A stretch of 19,707 nucleotides of DNA from Methanobacteriota archaeon (GTDB lineage Archaea > Thermoplasmatota > Poseidoniia > Poseidoniales > Poseidoniaceae). The stretch spans positions 1-19,707 of the forward strand of contig PAMN02000028.1 in assembly GCA_002707335.2 (NCBI GenBank), read 5' to 3'. The notes under the pieces are model-generated. The model ran no database searches and was not told where the DNA came from. It was given only the letters and a program-made list of their open reading frames with translations. Below, one piece after another: positions 1 through 7,136 of this stretch (positions are counted from its first letter, which is position 1; every line of letters begins with the position of its first letter). Made by a program: the position numbers and the translations under genes.

Positions 1-62
1 ACGCCCAGGAAATTTTCAGTACTTTCAGAACTTTTAATTGATTAGATTTACTTTTCAAAGGG

Positions 63-83
63 GATTTTTTTAGCAAAAAAATC
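63..83. terminator. Palindromic T-run terminator, probably bidirectional
   Basis: A perfect inverted repeat with 9-base arms (GATTTTTTT and AAAAAAATC) around an AGC centre gives seven consecutive T on each strand. Archaeal RNA polymerase commonly terminates at T-runs, so one element could end transcripts from both directions. It overlaps the stop codon of the minus-strand transporter (complement of 82-84). That it also ends a plus-strand gene lying left of the window is inference. Confidence 0.5.
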
Positions 84-2211
84 AAGGTTTTGGAGGACTT
101 AGCGCAGTCTTCAACTTCTTGGCAGCATCAGATAATACATACATTGTATCTGAAAACAAATTTCCCTTTTTCGGTAATGATCGAGCAGATAGCATAATGA
201 AAACCATCACGAACCATGCAAAGAATAACAAAGATAGTCCATAATTCAATGTCCCTATACCTCCAAACCAATCCGAAGGAATAATTCCATTATCTGGCCA
301 CTTTTTATCTGCGACGATGAATATGGCTAGCAAAACGCCCATTAAACTCTCCCCGGCAATAAATCCGGCACCAATTAAAACACCCTTATCCTGAACTTCT
401 TTCACTGCTTCTTTTGCAGGTTTTGACATTTCACCCTCTAATGTTCCATCAATTCTTAGCCGCGCACTAGATAAAAGAATGTGTGAAATTATTCCACCAG
501 CCATTATTGGAACGCTGAGGGTAAGGGGCAGATAAATACCGATTGCTACACTCATTACTGGCATTGCTAATCTGATTAGAATAACTGCAATTATGGCTCC
601 TAAGAAAACCATAGGTAAATTCAGGTTACCTCCAAACGCCCCCTCAACAATTGCGCCAATGAGTTCCGCTTGTGGAGCAAATAGAGCATCGCCACAGTTG
701 TATAATCCATCCACAGGCGCTCCAGCAGGTAAATCTGAAGACTCTATTATTCTTGTATTCGTATCTTCACATGCAGATTTAGAAATTTGGAAAGCATCGT
801 GCAAAATCGAAAGAACTGGACCAATAACCATGGCTCCGACAATAACTCCAATTATTTCGGCAGTTTGCTGTCTCCAAGGTGTTGCCCCAACCATGTGCCC
901 CGTTTTCAAATCCTGCATTACATCTCCAGCTATTGCTGCGGAAGTTGCAACAATCGCTGCGATGAACATCGTTGCAATCATCATATCAGTTTGACTCATA
1001 TTCAATATCAAACCGCCAACTACCCAAACTAATCCGATTGTAAAAAGCAAAGTAGCGATAGTCATACCTGAAACTGGTGAGTTTGATGAACCCACAACCC
1101 CTGCAATATATCCTGCAACTGCTGCAAAGAAAAACGACACTACAGCTAGGAATAAAGCTCCGGCCAATGCCATCACTAAACTACCTGTAGCATACCAATA
1201 AAATAGGAAGATTAAAACAACTAAAACACCACATACAATGAGTACTTTGTCCAAAGGTATGTCGATTTCAGTTCTTGCTTGATGTGTATCATTTGAACCC
1301 CCTTTCTTGAATGATTTACTCAAACCTTCAATTATGGTTTTTCTCATTGACCAAAGGGTGTACACGCCACCAACTACCATAGCACCTACGCCTACGTACC
1401 TTATCTGATCAGACCATACTTGAGAATAGTCTTTCACATTTATGGCTACCAAAAATCCAGATTCATTTGGAAATCCATTCATTAAGCCGTAAATTGGAAC
1501 TAACAAACCAAATCCAATCACTCCACCCAAAAATATGAACGATGCAATTCTAATTCCAACGATATAGCCTACTGACAATAAAGCAAGAGATAATTCTCCT
1601 CCAGCATATAACCTAGTTCCAAATGCAGTTCCTAAACCTTCAACATGCGCGTGTGTAGCCTTGAAGGCTTTTACCATCCACCCAAACGTAGCACCAATAA
1701 TCAATGCGTATACAATAGCAATTAATCCAGATCCACCCTTTTCACCGGCAACCAATACTTCTCTGCAAGCAACTCCTTCAGGATATGGAAGTGCTTCTTC
1801 AACAATAAATAGCCTTCTTAGTGCGATTGTAAACATAGTGCCAAGTATGCCACCTAGAATTGCAATGAGGAATGTTTCAAGCCATTGGATATCTGTCCAA
1901 ATTCCTATTACTAGCAGAGCAGGTACGGTGAATATAACACCTGCTGCTAAAGATTCGCCTGCGCTTGCCATGGTTTGAACTGAGTTATTTTCTAAAATTG
2001 TAACATCTTTGAATTTAAAACCTCTAAGAATCAACATACTCATTACTGCTGCCGGTATAGATGCTGAAACGGTCATTCCAACATACAGCCCAAGGTAGGC
2101 GTTAGCGGCAGTCATTAAGCCCCCAAGTAAAATTCCAATTATTATAACACGAGCGGTTAATTCCTTGATATTGGCCTCTGCTGGAACCCATGGTTCTCCA
2201 ACGCCCGCCAT
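82..2211 (-). CDS. OPT-family oligopeptide/metal-chelate transporter
   Basis: A 709-residue polytopic membrane protein of the oligopeptide transporter (OPT) family, prokaryotic type. These proteins import peptides or metal-chelating small molecules, probably driven by protons; the substrate cannot be read from sequence. Family signatures are plain: NAYLGLYVGMTVSASIPAA at about residues 37-55, GSSNSPVSGMTIAT at 374-387, GDVMQDLKTGHMVGATPWRQ at 429-448 and GFIAGESL near 616-623. Many hydrophobic segments span the whole length. A loop at about 475-515 carries two cysteines (481 and 506) that could form an external disulfide. The frame stays open upstream to 2454, but the chosen ATG at 2211 puts the conserved start of the family at the N-terminus and avoids overlapping the divergent ATPase gene. 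No clear Shine-Dalgarno precedes it, so a leaderless or short-leader mRNA is possible. An ATG at 2283 is the alternative start. Confidence 0.9.
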   Translation of the reverse strand: MAGVGEPWVPAEANIKELTARVIIIGILLGGLMTAANAYLGLYVGMTVSASIPAAVMSMLILRGFKFKDVTILENNSVQTMASAGESLAAGVIFTVPALLVIGIWTDIQWLETFLIAILGGILGTMFTIALRRLFIVEEALPYPEGVACREVLVAGEKGGSGLIAIVYALIIGATFGWMVKAFKATHAHVEGLGTAFGTRLYAGGELSLALLSVGYIVGIRIASFIFLGGVIGFGLLVPIYGLMNGFPNESGFLVAINVKDYSQVWSDQIRYVGVGAMVVGGVYTLWSMRKTIIEGLSKSFKKGGSNDTHQARTEIDIPLDKVLIVCGVLVVLIFLFYWYATGSLVMALAGALFLAVVSFFFAAVAGYIAGVVGSSNSPVSGMTIATLLFTIGLVWVVGGLILNMSQTDMMIATMFIAAIVATSAAIAGDVMQDLKTGHMVGATPWRQQTAEIIGVIVGAMVIGPVLSILHDAFQISKSACEDTNTRIIESSDLPAGAPVDGLYNCGDALFAPQAELIGAIVEGAFGGNLNLPMVFLGAIIAVILIRLAMPVMSVAIGIYLPLTLSVPIMAGGIISHILLSSARLRIDGTLEGEMSKPAKEAVKEVQDKGVLIGAGFIAGESLMGVLLAIFIVADKKWPDNGIIPSDWFGGIGTLNYGLSLLFFAWFVMVFIMLSARSLPKKGNLFSDTMYVLSDAAKKLKTALSPPKP

Positions 2212-2326
2212 AGTACCGGGAGTTGCGCACTCTTTGTCAATCAATCGGATTGAATATTGCGGAACACCCACCCGTATAATCATATATTGAGTGTAGTTGG
2301 CAAGAGTGCACAGGTTGGTGTGTAAA
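2212..2326. promoter_or_regulatory. Divergent promoter region, OPT transporter / P-type ATPase
   Basis: This 115-base gap separates two divergent starts. An AT-rich core at about 2280-2289 (ATATATTG on plus, CAATATATG on minus) is TATA-like in both directions. It lies about 38-47 bases before the ATPase GTG and about 70 bases before the transporter ATG, which would fit archaeal TATA boxes with short leaders. This is assigned by eye. Confidence 0.3.
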
Positions 2327-5110
2327 GTGGATGACAGAAATTGGCATTCTAAAAAAATCGATAATCTACTAGTTGATTTTGATACTCCTGATACTGGATT
2401 ATCTACAGATGAGGCCAACGTTAGGCTGGACAAGTACGGACAAAATAAACTCAAAGAGCCTGAAAAAACATCTGCTTTTATTCGTTTTATTTCTCAATAT
2501 AACGATCCTCTGAATTATTTGCTCATCGGCGCTGCAATACTTGCTTTAGCCATTCACCCAGACAAACCAGGCGATTCGATTTTCATCGCGTTAGTACTAA
2601 CGGCAAATGCATTTTTTGGATTCTGGCAAGAAAACAAAGCAGAACAAGAAATGGGTGCTCTCAAGAAAATGACCATTTCTAGATGTGTTGTTTGTAGAGA
2701 CGGTGTCGAGTATGAGATTAGTACAACCGAATTAGTACCTGGTGATTTAGTGAAAGTTGAGGAAGGTCTCAAGGTTCCTGCAGATATGAGGGTAACCGAA
2801 TCATGGCAATGTAAGGTGGATGAATCTGCTCTAACCGGAGAATCTGTGCCAACCAAATTAACTCTCGATTCTTTACCTCCTGAGACATTGTTGGCTGACA
2901 GAACAAATATGCTGTACATGGGTACAACAATTTCAACCGGACGTGCTGTTGGGATTGTAACAGATACAGGAATGACTACTGAATTAGGTAAGATAGCATC
3001 GGACATAGCAGACGCTGCAACACCAAAAACACCATTAGAACACAAACTCGAGTCGCTCGGAAAATTCTTAGGTTTCATAGCATTGATTGTTGCTGCACTA
3101 CTTCTTTCTATTGAAATGGTACTTGCTTATGTGGACTCAAAAGACATGTTAAAGGCAGCATCTGCACAATTTTTGATTGCAATATCGATTTTCGTAGCGA
3201 TTGTCCCCGAAGGGCTCCCAATAATTTTGGTAACTACATTATCAATCGGGATGAGAAATATGGCACGTCACAAGGCAATTATTCGTAGAATGAAAGCCGT
3301 CGAAACATTAGGCTCTACGACAGTTATTTGCACGGATAAAACTGGTACTCTTACAAAGAACCAGATGACTGTAAGACAATTTATGACACCAATTTCAACA
3401 TATGGTGTTAGTGGAGAAGGATTCGAACCATCCGGCACCCTTACTTTAGACAAAGTGGAACTATCCGATGATGAAATGTCTACACTACAAGGCGACTTAG
3501 GCTTCAGGTTAGCTGCAGCGTGCCTTTCTTTATGCCACAATTCTCAGATTGCAGAAATTGATGGGCAATGGTCAGCAATAGGAGACCCAACAGATAGTGC
3601 CTGTGCAGTATTGGGTTACAAGATAAACGGCTCCGTTCAAAAGTTTGCTCAAAGGCATCCAAGAAAGCATGAATTCTTTTTTGACAGCGTCCGCAAAAGA
3701 ATGTCAGTAGTTCACGAATACGAAGGCAGTGACTGGATATTTTCTAAAGGCGGGGCAGGTGGATTCAAGGAGTTAGTTAAATGGAAAATTTCTAACGGAG
3801 AAATTGTTCCAATTGAGCCAGATGATTACCAATCTGCTTATGATGCCAACAAAGATATGGCTAGTAAAGCAATGAGGGTTATCGCACTTTGTGCCAGGAA
3901 GGTCGAAGATGACGAAGACAAAACTAACATGGAATCGATGGAGAATGATTTGATATTCTTGGGAATGGTTGGAATAATTGACCCACCAAGGGCTGAGGTT
4001 TACGACGCTATTTTGAGATGTAAAAAGGCAGGTATACACGTTAAAATGATAACCGGTGATCAACACATGACCGCTCAAGCAATTGGTGAAGATTTGCAAA
4101 TTACAAAACCACATAGAGACGCTGTTGGAGGAGAGCAACTTGTTGAGATGCAAGATGATGAGTTAATTGATGTAGCTGAAAAAGCATCAATATTCAGCAG
4201 AGTTACACCGGAACAAAAAATGAGGATTGTTACGGCATTGCAGGATAAAGGAGAGGTCGTTGCGATGACTGGAGATGGTGTAAATGATGCACCAGCATTA
4301 TCTCGCGCTAATATCGGTATCTCAATGGGAATTGCAGGCACAGATGTTGCTAAGGATGCATCAGACATGGTTTTACAAGATGATAACTTTGCAAACATTG
4401 TTTATGCTGTTGAAGAAGGTAGGAAGATATATGCAAACATTAGGAACTTCGTAAGGTACCAAGTTTCGACAAACGTCGCAGCAGTAGCGTTACTTATTTT
4501 TGCGACTTTGGTTTTTGACTTACCACTCCCGTTAACAGCCACTCAAATATTAGTCATCAATATTCTAATGGATGGACCCCCTGCAGTAGCCCTTGGAGTA
4601 GAAAAAAGTCACAATAATGTCATGGATAGGCCACCGCGTCCTGTTGATGAATCAATGCCAAATATGACAGATTTGATTCTAATATTTTATTTGGGAGCAG
4701 TAATGGTAATAGGAACTATACTTGTATATTCACTAGCTTATCAGAACGGTGACAAAGAATATGCAAGAACAATGTGTTTCAGCGTTTTCGTACTGTTTCA
4801 ATTGTTCAATGTAATGAATTGTAGAAGTAGTGAGGATAGTGTGTTTAAATTAGGTTTGTTTTCTAATCGTGCAATTTACTTAGCGTTCCTGTTCTCCTCG
4901 GTGTTGCTGCTAGGTATCGTACAGTTTGGATATATTACGATACCATTTACAGATATTGCGATCAGTAGTCTTCTTTCTACAACACCACTGAACCAATCTG
5001 ATTGGTTTATTGTGATATTTGTGGCTAGTTCAGTATTCGTTATTGAAGAGTTTAGAAAGTTCATGGCAAATACAGGGTTCTTTAGTGTATCAACAAACCG
5101 CCGTGTTTAG
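2327..5110 (+). CDS. P-type Ca2+-transporting ATPase (PMCA-like, type II)
   Basis: A full-length type II P-type ATPase of 927 residues that exports a cation, most likely Ca2+, across the cytoplasmic membrane using ATP. Visible motifs (numbered from GTG 2327) are the cation-ATPase N-terminal domain, TGES at 170-173 (actuator), PEGLP at 294-298 in TM4, DKTGT with the phosphorylated Asp337, a nucleotide-binding domain, and TGDGVND from 648, then a C-terminal group of helices. Compared with SERCA, the site II residues are kept (Glu295, Asn745, Asp749), while the site I Glu771 and Thr799 equivalents are Ala719 and Met748. This is the pattern of plasma-membrane PMCA pumps with one Ca2+ site. The GTG at 2327 is chosen because GGTG ends six bases before it; an upstream TTG at 2297 is also in frame. 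The next gene, mqnE, starts eight bases after the stop, so the two are probably cotranscribed. Confidence 0.93.
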   Translation: MDDRNWHSKKIDNLLVDFDTPDTGLSTDEANVRLDKYGQNKLKEPEKTSAFIRFISQYNDPLNYLLIGAAILALAIHPDKPGDSIFIALVLTANAFFGFWQENKAEQEMGALKKMTISRCVVCRDGVEYEISTTELVPGDLVKVEEGLKVPADMRVTESWQCKVDESALTGESVPTKLTLDSLPPETLLADRTNMLYMGTTISTGRAVGIVTDTGMTTELGKIASDIADAATPKTPLEHKLESLGKFLGFIALIVAALLLSIEMVLAYVDSKDMLKAASAQFLIAISIFVAIVPEGLPIILVTTLSIGMRNMARHKAIIRRMKAVETLGSTTVICTDKTGTLTKNQMTVRQFMTPISTYGVSGEGFEPSGTLTLDKVELSDDEMSTLQGDLGFRLAAACLSLCHNSQIAEIDGQWSAIGDPTDSACAVLGYKINGSVQKFAQRHPRKHEFFFDSVRKRMSVVHEYEGSDWIFSKGGAGGFKELVKWKISNGEIVPIEPDDYQSAYDANKDMASKAMRVIALCARKVEDDEDKTNMESMENDLIFLGMVGIIDPPRAEVYDAILRCKKAGIHVKMITGDQHMTAQAIGEDLQITKPHRDAVGGEQLVEMQDDELIDVAEKASIFSRVTPEQKMRIVTALQDKGEVVAMTGDGVNDAPALSRANIGISMGIAGTDVAKDASDMVLQDDNFANIVYAVEEGRKIYANIRNFVRYQVSTNVAAVALLIFATLVFDLPLPLTATQILVINILMDGPPAVALGVEKSHNNVMDRPPRPVDESMPNMTDLILIFYLGAVMVIGTILVYSLAYQNGDKEYARTMCFSVFVLFQLFNVMNCRSSEDSVFKLGLFSNRAIYLAFLFSSVLLLGIVQFGYITIPFTDIAISSLLSTTPLNQSDWFIVIFVASSVFVIEEFRKFMANTGFFSVSTNRRV

Positions 5111-5118
5111 GGGTCGAA

Positions 5119-6330
5119 TTGAAAAGCATAATATCAAGCCGAAGTATCATGCAAGCAGGGGTTGCCCGAGATTGGCAGGAACTGCTTACGTCATCTTTGG
5201 AAAAAGAGGATTGGCCAAATGAACTAACCTCAATAGTTCACAAACTATCAATGGGGGAACCAATTAATCGCGCAGATGCTCATGTCTTGTTTCAATACAG
5301 CGATCTAAACACGATTGGAAAGTTAGCAAATATAATCAAGAATTCAATGTTTGGTTCACAGGTTTTCTTCAATCACAATGTACACATTAATCAAACAAAC
5401 ATTTGTACTTTGGCGTGCAAATTCTGCGCTTTCAGGAGAGGAAGAAGAGCAGATGATGCTTATCAAATGGGAATTCAAGATTACCTCGATGACCTCAACC
5501 AATATGCCGATTATGTCGATGAAGTTCACTCAGTTGGCGGATTGCATCCTGATTGGGATATCGAGCATTACGAATTCCTCTTCTCTGAAACAAAAAATAA
5601 ATTCCCAGATATCCACATAAAAGCATTAACTGCAGTAGAAATAAAACACATCGCCAATTTGTCAAATATTTCAATTCATGAAACATTGAAACGATTGAAA
5701 AATGCAGGTCTTGGCTCACTGCCAGGAGGAGGTGCAGAGATTTTGGACGATGACGTAAGGAAAATCATTTGTAATGGAAAAGAGTCATCATCTGAGTATT
5801 TAGAAATCCACGGCGCTGCTCATTCAATAGGCATGCCAACTAATTGTACAATGTTATTCGGGACTGTAGAATCTGTAGATCAAAGAATTACCCATCTGCT
5901 AAAATTAAGATCACAACAAGACGCATCAAAAGGTTTCCAGTGTTTTGTTCCATATCCGTTCTTACCCGATTCCTCGAGATTACCTCAAGCGCAATTAGCC
6001 TCAGGTTCAGAAATACTGAGAGTTATAGCTATATCTAGAATAATTTTAACTAATATCCCGCACATAAAGGCTTATCGGATGAATATAGGGGATGAATTGG
6101 CAGAATTAGCCTTAAATTTTGGAGCAGATGATATCGATGGCACTGTTCAAAAAGAGTCAATTATGCATTTAGCAGGATCTACTGCGCCATTGAGCCATGA
6201 TAAGAACAAATTGGCAAAAATAATTGAAAACGCGGGGTCAATTCCTATCTTGAGAAATACGATTTACACAGAGTTTGAAGAATACAAACCTCCAAAAACG
6301 ATAGTCAAATCCAGACTACCAATGGCCTAG
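5119..6330 (+). CDS. mqnE: Aminofutalosine synthase, radical SAM
   Basis: Aminodeoxyfutalosine synthase of the futalosine menaquinone pathway. It joins 3-[(1-carboxyvinyl)oxy]benzoate, the MqnA product, to SAM-derived adenosyl. The protein has 403 residues and carries the radical-SAM CxxxCxxC at Cys96, Cys100 and Cys103 within the segment HINQTNICTLACKFCAF. MqnE rather than its paralogue MqnC is indicated by VGGLHPDW (about 139-146) followed by HIKALTAVEI (166-175), which resembles the MqnE pattern GGLHP..KAFTAVEI, whereas MqnC usually has GGHHP and S(F)SPPEI. LPGGGAE at 201-207 is shared by both. The start is TTG with GGGG just upstream, eight bases after the ATPase stop; an ATG at 5149 is the alternative. 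mqnA follows after another eight-base gap, so the enzymes for the first two steps are cotranscribed. mqnC and mqnB are not in the window. Confidence 0.9.
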   Translation: MKSIISSRSIMQAGVARDWQELLTSSLEKEDWPNELTSIVHKLSMGEPINRADAHVLFQYSDLNTIGKLANIIKNSMFGSQVFFNHNVHINQTNICTLACKFCAFRRGRRADDAYQMGIQDYLDDLNQYADYVDEVHSVGGLHPDWDIEHYEFLFSETKNKFPDIHIKALTAVEIKHIANLSNISIHETLKRLKNAGLGSLPGGGAEILDDDVRKIICNGKESSSEYLEIHGAAHSIGMPTNCTMLFGTVESVDQRITHLLKLRSQQDASKGFQCFVPYPFLPDSSRLPQAQLASGSEILRVIAISRIILTNIPHIKAYRMNIGDELAELALNFGADDIDGTVQKESIMHLAGSTAPLSHDKNKLAKIIENAGSIPILRNTIYTEFEEYKPPKTIVKSRLPMA

Positions 6331-6338
6331 GTGAAATA

Positions 6339-7127
6339 ATGACATGGGAGAAGACAATTGGCAGAGTTTCATTCATCAACTGTGAGCCACTTTTTTACAA
6401 TATACCTGATGAATGGTCGGTTCTTTCAGCACCACCATCATGGTTAACAGGGCATCTCCTGAGGAGGGATTGTATCATCGCACCAATACCTGCGGCCGAC
6501 TATGCAAAACACAAAGACGAGTTGTATCTGATACCTGACATTGCCATTTCTAGCAAAGGAGAAGTAGGCAGTGTGTTGTTATTTGGCGTGGATGACATAG
6601 AAAACATGAAAAAAATAGCCTTACCGACCGATTCAGCGACGTCTCGGGCTTTACTTCAATATCTCATATCAAGGAAAAATTATGATGTTGAGTACAAAGA
6701 AATGGGTCCTGACTTAGAATCAATGCTAGATATTTGCGATGGTTGTTTATTGATTGGTGATAGAGCTTTGGAATCAGCTAAATCTAATCCAGAATTAGTA
6801 AAAATGGATTTAGGAAAGGAGTGGAAAGAAGTCAGTCAATCCCCTATGGTCTTTGGTGTGTTTGCGGCAAGAAGAGACTCTGACATAAGTGCAGTCAAAA
6901 ATGCTTACAATGCACTCGTTGCTAATCTTGAAAAATTCGAAGACTCAAAATCAATCAGGTCAGATGTAATAGAATTATGTTCTAGTAAAACCAATCAAAG
7001 TGTAGAGCGTTTAGAAAAATACTTTGGAGAAGTAATTAACCGGGTTGACGCTGAAGATATGAAAGGATTGAGAAAGTTTCTCAAAAATGCATGTAAAGTA
7101 GATGAGGATTTAATCCTCGCCTGGTGA
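6339..7127 (+). CDS. mqnA: Chorismate dehydratase
   Basis: Chorismate dehydratase, the first committed step of the futalosine pathway, converting chorismate to 3-[(1-carboxyvinyl)oxy]benzoate in the cytosol. The protein has 262 residues, usual for the periplasmic-binding-like MqnA fold. Family blocks include GRVSFINCEPL at the N-terminus, the segment IIAPIPAADYA, ISSKGEVGSVLLFG, a SATSR loop typical of ligand-binding SATS motifs, LLIGDRAL, and DLGKEWKEV followed by PMVFGVFAARR. The ATG is preceded by GGTG with a five-base spacer. That GGTG begins at the last base of the mqnE stop codon, suggesting translational coupling. The 3' end overlaps the convergent minus-strand gene by 18 bases. Confidence 0.93.
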   Translation: MTWEKTIGRVSFINCEPLFYNIPDEWSVLSAPPSWLTGHLLRRDCIIAPIPAADYAKHKDELYLIPDIAISSKGEVGSVLLFGVDDIENMKKIALPTDSATSRALLQYLISRKNYDVEYKEMGPDLESMLDICDGCLLIGDRALESAKSNPELVKMDLGKEWKEVSQSPMVFGVFAARRDSDISAVKNAYNALVANLEKFEDSKSIRSDVIELCSSKTNQSVERLEKYFGEVINRVDAEDMKGLRKFLKNACKVDEDLILAW

Positions 7128-7136
7128 TTCTTTTTT
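7104..7136 (+). terminator. Possible hairpin plus T-run terminator of mqnA
   Basis: GAGGATT (7104-7110) and AATCCTC (7112-7118) form a perfect 7-base inverted repeat around one T, inside the end of mqnA. A T-rich run (7129-7136) follows the mqnA stop. The same bases encode the last residues of both convergent genes, so the symmetry may be coincidental. No terminator was tested. Confidence 0.3.

Noticed and set aside
1..62. 3' end of a plus-strand gene entering from the left
   Set aside because: All three plus frames are open from base 1 and each ends within about 45 bases, so no frame can be preferred and no product recognised. The two-way terminator only makes such a gene plausible.
593..994. 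Plus-strand open frame inside the transporter gene
   Set aside because: It lies wholly antisense to conserved OPT motifs and has no recognisable domain.
2212..2454. N-terminal extension of the OPT transporter
   Set aside because: The frame is open, but the extension lies antisense to the start of the ATPase, lacks family similarity and would create a head-to-head overlap.
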